Source: Brevundimonas albigilva (GTDB lineage: Bacteria > Pseudomonadota > Alphaproteobacteria > Caulobacterales > Caulobacteraceae). From it: a stretch of 64,000 bases of DNA. The DNA is taken from contig NZ_CP097298.1 of assembly GCF_023503965.1 (NCBI RefSeq), forward strand, positions 2,311,001 to 2,375,000. Direction: 5' to 3'. Below are positions 17,954 through 28,500 of this stretch, piece after piece. Under the pieces are notes generated by a model. It was not told the DNA's origin. It was given only the letters and a program-made list of their open reading frames with translations, and made no database searches. The position numbers and the translations under genes were made by a program. Positions within the stretch are counted from its first letter, which is position 1, and the number at the start of each line of letters is the position of its first letter.

Positions 17954-18204
17954 ACGTACCGAACGGCCGTAGCGTCTTCGGGGGCTTCGCTGCCGAAATA
18001 CAGCCCAACGTCGATAAGCTCATCGCCGACAAGGCCGTCAGGGCCGTCCTTGTCGATCGTCGACGCGCCCTCGATCGTGACAGCGGTCAGGCCGGACTGG
18101 ACAGACATGAGCTTCAGACTTTGTCGCGCTGCCCAGGCGTAGTGAAACTGATCTCCGTCGCGGCTCGATCTGACGAGATCTCCGCCGCTTGTTGTGGACG
18201 ACAT
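17880..18204 (-). pseudogene. N-terminal fragment of a DUF4297/Cap4-type nuclease gene
   Basis: From ATG 18204 the minus strand reads MSSTTSGGDLVRSSRDGDQF and HYAWAARQSLKLMS, then TIEGAS, GDELIDVGLYFGSE and VRYVQLKHSTRR, ending at EKTLAG. Residue roles match the DUF4297/Cap4 nuclease site: E46, D61/D65, Q85-L-K87. After about 108 residues the frame changes to unrelated sequence (SVASRMSPIASSAGEG), which is the antisense of the PepM-coupled ORF. Only the first domain of a larger ATPase-type protein is left. Confidence 0.75.
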
Positions 18205-18425
18205 CAAGACAACCCAGCCGGGGCGATCGTCCGCATTGTGGATCGGTCGCCGATAAATGCAGCTTCGCACCAGGGGGAACCCCATGGCCGGAGCAACTCA
18301 AGATTGCTTACGTTGAGTGATTCCGTCGGAACTTGGAAGGCGTGGCTTCTGCCGATGCAGATGGAAAATGGGTGGACGGTGTGAACGTTCGCCAGCCGTT
18401 TCAGGCGGAGTGGCGGGGCCAGAGA

Positions 18426-20135
18426 CTAGGCCTCGCTCCGGCGGACGACGACCTCGACGATCAACCGGGCCGGCCGCCCGCGGGCGGGATCACCCTTGGC
18501 TGCCTTCAGCACGTCAGTGCGCTCATCGCCCGACCACAGGCCAACCAGATGATGCAGGAAGAAGTCGGCGAATGAGATGCTGCTGTCGCGGGCTTGGATC
18601 GCCGGAATTGACGACCGACTAATGTGCAACTGGCTGAGGTTGCGGACTAGGCGAGCGGGTGTGACCCAAAGCTTGGGGTGCGGCGAAGCCGGTACGAGGA
18701 ACAGATAGAAGGCATGCTCGGTCTGGGCCAGGAGGTGGTCGCATTGCTCAGAATCGACCCCGATCACCGTGCTGAACTTCTCGGTCTTTCCCCGTTTGCG
18801 CTTCTTGACCTGAACGAAGGTCGCCCTTTCCGCCAGGGTCACCCCGGCATCCTCCAATCGTGTGAGGAACAGGATGTCAGCTCCCAACGGCGCGCCGGCG
18901 CTCGTCTTCTTGCCTTCCTCCCATTTGCCCGGCTGGCGAACGTCCAATGAGATTGAGGGGAAACGGCCTTTGGTGGTCTGGCGCAGCTGCCGCAGCTGCT
19001 GGGTAGCTTCGTTTGCCGCCGCACGGGCCTTGATCAGGAGTTCGGCAGTCAGGAATTCTTCCTCTGAACCCCAGATCGACCGGTATTCGCGGCAGAACTC
19101 CGCCTCAACGGCGGCCATGGCGCCATGGATGGTTCGCTCGGCCGCGGGATCGGACAACCAAGTAGCCGCACCGACATCGGGCAGAGGTTCCGGGAGACCT
19201 TCTATCGCGACGACCGCGTCTGTGTCGGCCTCGAGCTTCGCCCGGGTCAGCGCCGAGGCCCGTAGCTTGACGAGGCGCGGGCCTTGCTCGACCAGAGACT
19301 GGACGAATGCGAGAGGGCCTTCATCGTTGATAAGCCGCCGCAGGACGGGCTCGATCTCGACGTAGCCGACCCGTTCGAGCCAGGTACAGGCGAAGCCGAT
19401 CAGCCCTTCGGCAAGGTCCGTCCCACCCTCGACCAGCGCCGCCAGCTCATTGCGCCATTCGGCCTGCTGTTCGATACCGAGCTGCCGCCACAGGCCGTCG
19501 GACTCATATTGTTCTTTGGGCAGTTCCGACACCCGGTCGAAGATCGCGCGCTGCGCCGCTGTGGGCATCGCCCCCGCTGGGAAGTCGAGTCCCAGGTGGA
19601 GACCGGCGAGAACCACATCAACGGGCATCGGAATGCTTCGCGATCCAAAAGCGGTGAAGGCCTTTTGCACCGCAGGTTGAAGCTCCCTGAGCGACGTCTT
19701 GTCGGCGTTGCGCAAACGGTGCTGTAGCGCGCGGACATCGTCGGCGGTCAGCTGGATGCTGTGGCTCAATAGATCGCCAAGGGTTGAAGGCGGTGCATGG
19801 GTCAGCACCTGCTCGCACGCCCAGCGCGATGATTGCACCGCGACGCTATGACTGAACAGGGCGCCCAACAGGTCCAATTCTGGATCGGCCAAGTAGTGAG
19901 CGGCCTTGGGGACGTGCGCCGTGATGAAGGCCTGGGTCAGCACCCAGTGGTCGGCGATGAGCCTGTCCCATTCCCCGGCGTCGCCCTGATCTTGGGGGCG
20001 GAAGAGGCCGATGGCCTCGCGAAAGCTCGCGGCATCGCGAACCTGGGCGTGGAGGGCATCTACCAAGCCGCGCTCGTCGAGCACATGCTGCCGGTATAGG
20101 CCGTTCATCGCCGTCTTCAGCCAAGGAGAGCCCAA
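18426..20135 (-). CDS. Large helical protein with C-terminal QxK nuclease-like domain
   Basis: 569 residues from TTG 20135, or 560 from ATG 20108; the first overlaps the upstream stop and the second starts just after it. Most of the protein is helical and unrecognised. Near the C-terminus a restriction-endonuclease-like site appears: FPSISLDVRQPGKWEEGKK, GADILFLTRL (Asp near residue 420) and RATFVQVKKRKRGK (Q-V-K near 442-444), then a helical end. This D-(x)n-Q-x-K form is seen in Mrr/Cap4-type nucleases. It is coupled to the 136-residue gene upstream. A defence role is inferred from the domain and its island setting. Confidence 0.6.
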   Translation of the reverse strand: MGSPWLKTAMNGLYRQHVLDERGLVDALHAQVRDAASFREAIGLFRPQDQGDAGEWDRLIADHWVLTQAFITAHVPKAAHYLADPELDLLGALFSHSVAVQSSRWACEQVLTHAPPSTLGDLLSHSIQLTADDVRALQHRLRNADKTSLRELQPAVQKAFTAFGSRSIPMPVDVVLAGLHLGLDFPAGAMPTAAQRAIFDRVSELPKEQYESDGLWRQLGIEQQAEWRNELAALVEGGTDLAEGLIGFACTWLERVGYVEIEPVLRRLINDEGPLAFVQSLVEQGPRLVKLRASALTRAKLEADTDAVVAIEGLPEPLPDVGAATWLSDPAAERTIHGAMAAVEAEFCREYRSIWGSEEEFLTAELLIKARAAANEATQQLRQLRQTTKGRFPSISLDVRQPGKWEEGKKTSAGAPLGADILFLTRLEDAGVTLAERATFVQVKKRKRGKTEKFSTVIGVDSEQCDHLLAQTEHAFYLFLVPASPHPKLWVTPARLVRNLSQLHISRSSIPAIQARDSSISFADFFLHHLVGLWSGDERTDVLKAAKGDPARGRPARLIVEVVVRRSEA

Positions 20136-20527
20136 TTGGCCTCGGTGGCGACCATATCGCGCATCTCGGCAATGTTTTGAGCGATGATATCGCCGGGCCT
20201 GGTCGCTCGCAGCGCCGCGTGACGACCGTCGATGTCGATCTCATTCCACCCCTGCAACTGGTCAGCGCGTTCAAGCAGGGCGTTGATGAGGTCCAAGCGC
20301 CCAACCTTAGCTGCGTCACGGAGACCAGCTATGAAGGCGTAGCGATCCGTTTGCCATCTGGCGCGACTGCTATCGAGCTCATTGCTCAGCCCGCTGTAGT
20401 TGAGTCGAAGGATTCCTTCCTCGACAGTCGGGATGAGCCTCAGCAAGGCGGCAAGGGGCTCCGGCCATCCGACCAGCGATATCGTCGCGGTAGCGTTCTC
20501 GGGATCAAAGACAATGAGATCGCTCAA
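20117..20527 (-). CDS. Hypothetical protein, first gene of nuclease module
   Basis: 136 residues starting MSDLIVFDPENATATISLVG, with LAALLRLIPTVEEGILRLNY, RDAAKVGRLDLINALLERAD and a C-terminal helix. I do not recognise it. The start follows AT-richer DNA, suitable for a promoter. Its stop overlaps the 569-residue gene start by about 19 bases if the TTG is used, so the two are translationally coupled and probably form a complex or a control pair. It could be a short inhibitor or sensor of the nuclease. Confidence 0.6.
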   Translation of the reverse strand: MSDLIVFDPENATATISLVGWPEPLAALLRLIPTVEEGILRLNYSGLSNELDSSRARWQTDRYAFIAGLRDAAKVGRLDLINALLERADQLQGWNEIDIDGRHAALRATRPGDIIAQNIAEMRDMVATEANWALLG

Positions 20528-20644
20528 GGGTCACCTAGCCTAGTTGAGAGGGATACTGGGGCGACCGTAACTAACAATGCCAGCTGCGCCCCGTGCGAAA
20601 TCGCGCCGGATCGCAAGAACGAACAGGAAAGAAAATAGCAAACG

Positions 20645-20665
20645 CGTGTGCAAAAAGTGCACACG
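20645..20665. repeat. Inverted repeat upstream of integrase remnant
   Basis: A perfect palindrome with 7-base arms CGTGTGC and GCACACG around AAAAAGT. A related element with core TGCACCCTTTTTGCACC lies at 20843-20859 in the opposite sense. Paired sites of this type just upstream of a tyrosine integrase suit integrase or Xis arm sites. Function is inference. Confidence 0.45.
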
Positions 20666-20842
20666 AACCCCCGTAACTATTTGAATAAAATCAATAACCT
20701 ACACCATCCATCATCGGGGCCACGGACAGCCTACGTGCTTGATTTACAGACATTTCGTGCATGTTCAGGCGGTTGGCTCGCAGGAGCGAACGACGGTTCT
20801 ACGACCATTTTCGACGGTTTTCGCCCCTCTGCGAATTCTCAC

Positions 20843-20859
20843 TGCACCCTTTTTGCACC
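20843..20859. repeat. Second TGCA(N)nTGCA element, 7 bases before integrase start
   Basis: Reads TGCACCCTTTTTGCACC. Read on the minus strand it is GGTGCAAAAAGGGTGCA, close to the 20645 palindrome (GTGCAAAAAGTGCAC). The two copies are about 190 bases apart in inverted orientation. Confidence 0.4.
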
Positions 20860-20865
20860 CGAAAC

Positions 20866-21129
20866 ATGGCTTCCATCCGAAGGCGGAAATCTGGTCGGTG
20901 GCGCGTTCAGGTCCGGCGCAAAGGCCAGAGCACGAGCGAGACGTTCGTTCGGTATGAGGACGCCTTGCGTGTTTGGGCGCGGGCGCAGCCGTGTGAACGT
21001 CCGCTTGTAACCCGCCTGGCAATGTCCGCGCATGGCGCCCCTGTCATTGGTGGACTGCAGCCGTCCGTGGCGCATCCGCGACACCATGCCGCCCGGCATT
21101 GGCGGATTGGTGACGCGCCGAATGGCTGA
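20866..21129 (+). pseudogene. Tyrosine-type integrase, N-terminal remnant
   Basis: From ATG 20866 the frame reads MASIRRRKSGRWRVQVRRKG, then QSTSETFVRYEDALRVWARA. That is the N-terminal SAM-like arm-binding start of tyrosine recombinases (MASIRKRxSGRWxVQVRRKG...F....A..WAR). After about 45 residues the similarity stops and the frame runs into unrelated sequence, so the catalytic domain is gone. It marks the right border of the island; the sulfotransferase gene at 21146 onwards looks chromosomal. Confidence 0.75.
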
Positions 21130-21145
21130 CCCAGGCGGACAGGCC

Positions 21146-22737
21146 TCAGGTGGCGATGACGCCTTCGTCGTTCAGCGCGTCGATCAACGGCTTCAGCCCG
21201 TCGCCATAACGTTTCCAGCGACCGATCGAGGTCGAATAAAGCGGGGACCGAACCTGCGCCGAACTGGCGGTCGACACCGCCGCCCTGTTCTCGTGAAAGG
21301 ACAAGCAGGCCGGATCGAATGGCAGGCCAACGAAGTCCAGCAGTCGTCGGGTCTGGCCTTCGAGGTCGGCGACCAGGTCCTCATAGGCGACCTCGACGAA
21401 TCGATCCGATGGCAGGCTATCGCGCCAATGAGCGACCAGCCGATCGAACAGGGCGTAGTAGCGGCCGGCGTCGGCAAGATCGAAGGCATAGTCGTAATAG
21501 GGAAAGTCCGTTGCGAAGAGCTGGCGGAAGTTGGACAGGGCGCTGTCCACCGGGTGCCGGCGCAGGCAGAGGATTCGCGCGTTCGGCAAGGCGCGGTGGA
21601 TCAGACCTGCGTTCAGCACGTTCAGCGGCATCTTGTCGATGACCCGCGCGGCACCCTCGCCGGCCCTGTTCTCCGCCGCGGCCCGGGCGCTCTGGACGTA
21701 GGTTCGGCCCAAGGTCTCGCAATCCAGATTCTTGGCCGCCTCGAAGGTCTGGACATCCAGCACCATCGGGGAGGGCGTGCCGGTCATCCGCTTTACAAGC
21801 AGGGAGAAGTCGCCCAGTTCGCCGGCCGAGACGACGTTGGGATGGCTGGACAGCACGCGGTCCAGCAAGGTGGTGCCTGTGCGAGGCAGGCCGATGATGA
21901 AGATCGGCGCAGGGTCGTCCCAGCCACGGCTGGCGGGGGCGTCCGTCCGCGCCGCCGCCTCGAACAGCGCCCGATCGCGCTCGATGGCGTAGCGCGCCGC
22001 CCGGCGGCGCCCGGCCTTGGCGCGGATCAGCCAGGCGAGGGCCGCGGGATAGTCGCCCATGTCCTCGAACGACTTGGCCAGGGCGTGGCCTAGGTGCTGC
22101 TGGCGGGCGGGATCCGGATCGGCGTCGTCGAACAGGGCCTCCAACTCCGCGATCCGGTTGTCCGCCGGGGTCTGGCGGTTCAGGGCGACCAATGACGACA
22201 GAGCCCGATGGTGATCGGGAGCGACCGCGACCGCCGCCTCATAGGCGCGGCGTGCTCCTTCGAGGTCTCCGGTGAATTGCAGGGCGGCGCCGAGGTTGTA
22301 CTGCCAGTCGGCCTGATCCGGGCGTCGCGCGGCGGCCTTGCCGAACAGGGCCACGGCGGCGTGATAGGCGCCGGTGCGGCTTAGCACCACGCCGAGCGTG
22401 TCCAGCACATGGCCGTCGCGCGGGTCGCGCGCCGCCGCCGTCTCCGCTTCGGTTCGCGCCTCGGCCTGACGATGTAGCGCGAGCAGCGCGCGGGCGCGCT
22501 GCGCCCGCGCGCCCAGGTGTTCGCCATCGATTGCTACGGCCCGGTCCGCCAACTCCAGCGCCTTGGCGGGATTTCGATGGTCGGCAGCGATCAGGGCGAG
22601 GAGAAACAGGCCTGGGCGGGCGTCTCGCCCTTTTGCAGTGCAACCAGGCACAGGCTGTGGGCGGCCTGATGGTCGCCTCGAGCGATCAGGGCGGAAGCTT
22701 GCCGGAGTGCGCGACTTTGGAGGGCCGTGTGAGTCAT
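21146..22737 (-). CDS. TPR-sulfotransferase family protein, frameshifted
   Basis: About 530 residues. The start is ATG 22737 (MTHTALQSRALRQASALIAR), joined after LQKGETP to the main frame at RPGLFLLALIAADHRNPAKA by adding one C to the CCC at about 22618-22620. Tetratricopeptide repeats fill residues 20-250 (AYHAAVALFGKAAARRPDQA and similar). The sulfotransferase domain follows, with PAPS sites IFIIGLPRTGTTLLDRVLSS (P-loop PRTGTT) and RHPVDSALSNF. It is divergent from the TBDR at 22886, a pairing common in Caulobacterales and sphingomonads. Acceptor unknown. Confidence 0.85.
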
Positions 22738-22885
22738 CCGTTTCATTAATCGCACAGTCTCCGCGAAAACATTCGAAAATCGACGTTTGAAGGTTTGGTG
22801 GCGGTTCTACGTCAACTCGGCAACTTGACGGCTCCTTTTTTCGCGTCGCAGCATCACTCTTCCGCAGATGCGAAGGGGATATCGC

Positions 22886-25324
22886 ATGACGAAGTCGCGT
22901 AAAGTGAAGTGGGGTCTTCTAGCGTCGGTCAGCGCAGCGACCCTGGCGGCAGGCGCGGCCCGGGCGCAGGAAGCGGAACCCGCCACCGTAGACGAAATCA
23001 TCGTCACGGGGACGCTGAGAGGCGCCTCCACTGTCCAGGACGCCCCAATCAACATCTCGGCCATTGGCGCCGCGCAGATCGAGCGGCTGGGCGTGGGCGA
23101 CCTGGCCGAGATCTCCCGCTATGTGCCAGGCCTCTACATCGTCGATCAGGGGCCGCGGAACGCCAACCGGATCGTGGTGCGCGGCCTGAATATCGACCCC
23201 TTGGGCGAGTCGGTGAGCCAGGGGGCCGGTGGTACGGTGGCCACCTATCTGGGCGAGGTCCCGATCTCGATCGACCTGAAGCTGAACGATGTCGAGCGCG
23301 TCGAATTCCTGCTTGGACCGCAGGGCACGCTTTACGGCGCCGGCACCCTGGGCGGCGCCATCCGTTACATTCCCAACGCGCCGGCGTTCGACGAGACCTT
23401 CGTCACCGTCCGCGGCGACGCCTACGGCTATTCGGAAGGGGAGGGCGTCTCTACCGACTTTGGCTTCACCGCCAACCTGCCGATCAGCGACACCCTGGCG
23501 TTCCGCGCCAACCTGGACCAGCTGAACGATCAGGGCTTCATCGACCAGCCCTATCTGGTGCGCGACATCGGCGTCTCCCTGCCCAACGACTTCTCCAGTC
23601 CCGGAGCCATCGCCGGGAATCTGTACGGGAAGGAGGACGTCAACACCGAGGACGTGCTGTCCGGTCGCGCGGCCCTGCGCTGGCGCCCGACGGCGTGGTT
23701 CGACGCCACCTTGTCGTACAACTACCAGCATTCGGATGTCGGCGGCCGCCAGGTTTCCGGACGCCGGGTGGACACCTTCCCCATCCAGGTCGAGGAATAC
23801 GAGGCGATCCAGCGCGTCGAGGAGCCCAACGAGCGCACCAGCGACCTGGTGGCGCTGGAGATGCAGTTCGACCTGGGCTGGGCCGACCTGATCAGCGCCA
23901 CGGGCTATCAGACCTTCGAGGAAGATGGACGCCGCGATCAGACCGACCTGCTGATCAGCCTCGGCTACAGCTATGAGGCCTTCCCCGCCTTCACCGCCTA
24001 TACGCAGGAACTGGAGGACAACGACACCTTCACACAGGAAGTGCGGCTGACCTCCAAGCCGGACGCGGGCGCCCTCAGCTGGATCGTTGGGGGATACTAC
24101 AGCAAGAACGACTACTGGGGCTCGTCGGCGGAATATACGCCGAACTTCGACCAGTTCGTGGTCGACAACTGGGGCGGCGTCCAGCTGCGTCCCGACAGCC
24201 TGGAATACTATTCGGTCAGCTATGGCGAGATCACCGAGACGGCGCTCTTCGGCGAACTGACCTGGCAAATCATGCCTGGCTGGCAGATCACCGGCGGCGC
24301 CCGCCGCTACACCTACGAACTAGAGACCAACAGCGCTACCGACCTGCCGTTGCTGGAGACGGTGTTCAACGGTCGGGATCCTGAGTCCATCGTGTTGGAA
24401 TATGAATCAAGCAGCGATGACGAGGACGGCTGGCTCTACAAGCTGAACACCTCGTACGAGCTGACGCCCGACGTCCTGCTTTACGGTACGATCAGCGACG
24501 GCTTCCGCGCCGGAGGCAACAACAACCTGACCCTTTGCGACACCTCAGGCGGCCAGCAGAACGTCTGCGCCCAGCCGGACGAGATGGCCTACGCCTCGGA
24601 GAAGACCCGCAACTACGAGATCGGGATCAAGAGCCAGTTGCTCGACCGCCGCCTGACGCTGAACGGCGCGGTCTTCTACATCGACTGGCAAGATCCGCAG
24701 GTTTCGGGCGCGACCCTGGTCGGCCTGTCGCCCATCACCAAGAACGGCGAAGGCGCCGAGACCAAGGGATTCGAGGTCAGCTTCGATGCGGCGGTGACGG
24801 AACGGTTCAGCCTGAGAGGCAGCTATTCGTATGCGCAGGCGGAACTGACCGACGATGCGCCCAACCTGATCACGGCGCTTGATCCGCCCGGGTTCGGCAC
24901 CGTCTATGTGGATGGCGAGGCGGGCGACCGTCTGCCGGGGTCGCCGGAATACCAGGCCAGTCTCTACGCCGAATACAACCTGCCGCTCTCAAGCGGGCTG
25001 GACCTCGACTTCGCCTACGGCTTCACCGCCTCGGGCGATGTCCTGACGCGGACAGGCGCGCGAGGCGGCGGCATCGCCTTGCCGGCCTTCCAGATCCACA
25101 ACGCCTCGGTGCGGCTCAGCGCTCCGGCCGCGGATTGGGCGGTGACCGCCTATGTCGACAACATCTGGGACGAGTATGCGGAGACGGGCGCGCGCTCGAC
25201 CCCGATGGCCAACCAGGTGCTGGAGGACGCGGACGGCGGTCCGGTCTACGCCCGCAACTTCTTCGCGAACGTTCTGCCGCCACGCAAATTCGGGCTGCGG
25301 TTCACCAAGACGTTCGGTCTTTGA
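22886..25324 (+). CDS. TonB-dependent receptor (siderophore/nutrient type)
   Basis: 812 residues from ATG 22886; GAAGGGGAT sits before it. A signal peptide (WGLLASVSAATLAAGAARAQ) is followed by the TonB box/plug start VDEIIVTGTLRGAS and plug residues RYVPGLYIVDQGPRNANRIV. The barrel ends in KFGLRFTKTFGL with a terminal hydrophobic residue as usual. No N-terminal STN domain. Divergent from the TPR-sulfotransferase. The substrate cannot be read from the sequence. Confidence 0.9.
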   Translation: MTKSRKVKWGLLASVSAATLAAGAARAQEAEPATVDEIIVTGTLRGASTVQDAPINISAIGAAQIERLGVGDLAEISRYVPGLYIVDQGPRNANRIVVRGLNIDPLGESVSQGAGGTVATYLGEVPISIDLKLNDVERVEFLLGPQGTLYGAGTLGGAIRYIPNAPAFDETFVTVRGDAYGYSEGEGVSTDFGFTANLPISDTLAFRANLDQLNDQGFIDQPYLVRDIGVSLPNDFSSPGAIAGNLYGKEDVNTEDVLSGRAALRWRPTAWFDATLSYNYQHSDVGGRQVSGRRVDTFPIQVEEYEAIQRVEEPNERTSDLVALEMQFDLGWADLISATGYQTFEEDGRRDQTDLLISLGYSYEAFPAFTAYTQELEDNDTFTQEVRLTSKPDAGALSWIVGGYYSKNDYWGSSAEYTPNFDQFVVDNWGGVQLRPDSLEYYSVSYGEITETALFGELTWQIMPGWQITGGARRYTYELETNSATDLPLLETVFNGRDPESIVLEYESSSDDEDGWLYKLNTSYELTPDVLLYGTISDGFRAGGNNNLTLCDTSGGQQNVCAQPDEMAYASEKTRNYEIGIKSQLLDRRLTLNGAVFYIDWQDPQVSGATLVGLSPITKNGEGAETKGFEVSFDAAVTERFSLRGSYSYAQAELTDDAPNLITALDPPGFGTVYVDGEAGDRLPGSPEYQASLYAEYNLPLSSGLDLDFAYGFTASGDVLTRTGARGGGIALPAFQIHNASVRLSAPAADWAVTAYVDNIWDEYAETGARSTPMANQVLEDADGGPVYARNFFANVLPPRKFGLRFTKTFGL

Positions 25325-25559
25325 TGCGGGGCGGGGCGCGAGACTGTCATGAGCTCGCCAAGGCCTGAATGTCTTGAAGCCCCGTCATGCGCGATGTGCG
25401 GTGTTGGCGCGGAGCCGCCGCCATGACCTCGGATTGGCCCGCACCCACTTCATTATGAGGCGCCTGCCCAACGTGAAGACCGAGATTAGCCTCCACATCT
25501 TGCCCTACAATATGAAGCGGGGTTGGACCGCCGCGTTGCGGCGGCCCAACATTGTCGCG

Positions 25560-28500
25560 TCAGAACACATAAGTCAGGCCGACCGTGAAGGTGCGACCGC
25601 TCTTGGTGTAGGAGGTCGATCGTTCCTCGACGATGTCGGTGTATTGGTCGGTCGCCTCGTCGCTCAGGTTGATGCCCTCGACCACCAGCTTCAGCGACGG
25701 AGTGACGTTCCAGAAGGCCGTGGCGTCGATATTGGTGGTGGCGTGGTAGCCCGACCCGACGTTGCCGTTGCCGCCGATCCCGTCCAGGTAACCGTCGCGA
25801 TAGGCGCTAGACACGCGCGCGCCCCACACGTCCGTCTCATAATACAGGGTCGCATTCGACGACCACTTCGACAGGTTGGCCAATGCAAGCGTGCGGCGCA
25901 CGCCGTCGACCATCGCGTCCGTCTCCCCTTCGGCATAGGTGGCGTTGAAGCTGACGCCCAGATTGCTGAACAGGCCCGGCAGGAAATCGAAGTCACGCTG
26001 AACGGCGAACTCCGCCCCCTTGATCGAGGCGCCGTCGCCGTTCACCGGCCGGCTGAAGGAATAGATGGTGTCCGCCGTCTGATCCGGCCCCAGCAGAGAC
26101 AAGGGATAGCCGATGTCGCCATATCGCACCGAGGCGGTCTCGGCGGTGATGAAGGAGTCCATCTTCTTGTAGAAGACGCCCAGCGCCACATAGCCGCTGC
26201 GGCCCATGTAGTATTCCCAGGACGCCTCGACGGAGTCGGCCAGGAACGGCTCGAGGTTCGGATTGCCCGCGCTGACGCTGCCGCCGAACGGGGTGAAGCT
26301 GACCGAGCCGGCGGCGCGCAGGTCGTCCAGGCTGGGGCGGCTGATGTTGCGGCTGGCGCCCAGGCGCAGGATCATGTCGGGCATGACCTCCAGCGACAGG
26401 TTCGCCGCCGGAAGATAGCCGTCATAGCTGCTCTCGATGGTGGTCGGCACCAGGCCGGCGTTGGTCGCCACCGTGCCGGCCGAGGTCAGGTCGGTCGAAT
26501 AGTAGCGCACCCCCGCATTGGCTTTCAGCGGCATGGAGCCCACTTGGGTGTCCAGTTCATACTGGACGAAGGCGGCCGTGGTCTTTTCGGTCAAGGCGTA
26601 GTTGGTGCCCGCGCGATCATTGGCCTGGGTCAGGTCGCGCAGTTGGCCCGTTCGGTCGAAGGTCGCCACCGCATTCGGCACGATATAGGGCAGCAGGCTG
26701 TCGTAGCCGATCACCTCCACAACCGGCGCCGGACGGCTGGGATTGTTGTACCAGTCGACGCGGTTGAAACGCTGCCAGCCGTCGTTCTGGAAGTCCTTGT
26801 GCGAAACGCCGAACTTCAGATTGGAGGATGGTGCGAAGTCCCAGGCGCCGTTCAGTTCGGCGGTCTTGTATTCGCTGGTGATGAAGTCCTCGCGGGCGTC
26901 GGCGCGCATCAGGCCCCACAGGCTGGGATCGGTCGTGTCGAAGCCGTAGGTCACCGCCACCGGGCTGCCGTCGCGGTAGTCGTAGGTCAGGCTCTGGTTC
27001 GTGGCCTGGATGAAGACCTTGTCGAAGACCGGTCCCTCGAACTCGGACTTGGCGTAGCCGACCAGGGCGTTGAACCGCAGGGCGTCGGTCGCTTGGTAAG
27101 CCCCATTCCACACCGCCTGTGTGAAGGTGGTTTCGTCCTCGGAGTGCTTGTGTTCGTTGCGCATGTCGACGCCTGACCAGTCGGCGTAGACGATGCTGTC
27201 GCCACGGATCTCGACGGCGTTCAGCCGCTGGGTTCCGGTCACGTTTCCGGTCAGGGCGTTCACCCCCGCCGGCGCCTGGGCGTATTCGTCGCGGGTGTTG
27301 GCCAGCGTGCCGTACATCAAGTCCAGGCTCATGTCGGTGCGGGCGTTCGGCCGCCATTGCAGCGATCCGGTAACGCCGACGCGCTCGCGCTCCGCATACC
27401 AGGTCGAGGGGCTGACCGCCTGTGGCGCGGAGATCCGGTTCAGACCCGTGGCGTTGACCAGACGGTCGCGGTCAGCCGCCGAGACGTTCGGGCCGATGTT
27501 GGCGGTGCCGACATTGATCTTGGTCCAGTTCCAGCTCCGCATGCCGTATTCATTGACGTCGTTGCGGGTGTAGGCGGCCGAGACCAGTGCGCCGAACTCG
27601 CCCGCGCCCGTGTCCCAGCGGTTCGAGGCCAGGGCGATGACCCGCGGGGTCACGCTGTCGGTGTTGGAGTTGGTCTGGGCCTTGGCGCCCAGCACCAGCC
27701 GCGAACCGGCGTAGTCGAAGGGACGGGCCGTGGTCAGAGCGATGGTGCCGCCGATGCCGCCCTCGTCCTGTTCGGCCGCATAGGACTTCTCCACGGTCAC
27801 CCGATTGAACAGTTCGGAAGCGAACAGGCTGTAGTCGAAGCTGCGGGTCCGGCTGACCGAGCCGCGGTTGTCGAAGCCCGACGCCGTATTGCCCAGCACC
27901 TCCATGCCGTTCAGCTGGGTGCGGGTGAAGTCCGGGCCAAGGCCGCGCAGAGAGATTTGACGCCCCTCGCCGGCGTCGCGGGTGATGGCCACGCCCGGCA
28001 CGCGTTGAAGCGATTCCGCCAGGTTCAGGTCTGGAAACGCGGCGATGTCGTCGGCGACGATGACGTCCTGGGCGCCGACGGCCTCACGCTTCAGGTCGCG
28101 CGCCGCGTTCAGACTGGCGCGAAAGCCGGTGACGACGACGTCGTCCACCTCGGCGGTCTGGGCCAAGGCCGTCTCGGCTGCGGGCGTCGTTGCGCCACGA
28201 GGCATGATGGTGCGTTCGACACGGGGCGCGGCGGAGGCGGTCGGCGCGACCGCCTCCACCAGAACCGAGCGCCCGACGATCCGTGCGTGAACGCCGCTGG
28301 CGGCGGTCAGGCGCGACAGGGCCTCGGCGGGGGTGAACCGCCCCTCGACGGCGCGGCTGCGACGACCGCGCAAGACCTCGGGCTGGGCCGCGACCTGCAG
28401 GCCGGTGGCGCGCGAGAAGTCGTTCAGCGCCAAGGACAGATCCTGGGCAGGTATGGCGAAGGTCTGCCGGGGCGACTGTGCGACCGCGACAGCGGGCGCA

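Larger units (their letters stand above)
20528..20865. other. 338-base stretch without a gene, before the integrase remnant
   Basis: AT-richer than the flanks, with no convincing reading frame. It holds the promoter side of the minus-strand nuclease module and the two related inverted repeats listed separately, which look like the arm-site region of the integrase gene. No tRNA is present, so the target of insertion is not shown. Confidence 0.5.

Noticed and set aside
20528..20865. tRNA as integration target
   Set aside because: No cloverleaf or CCA-type end is readable in this stretch.
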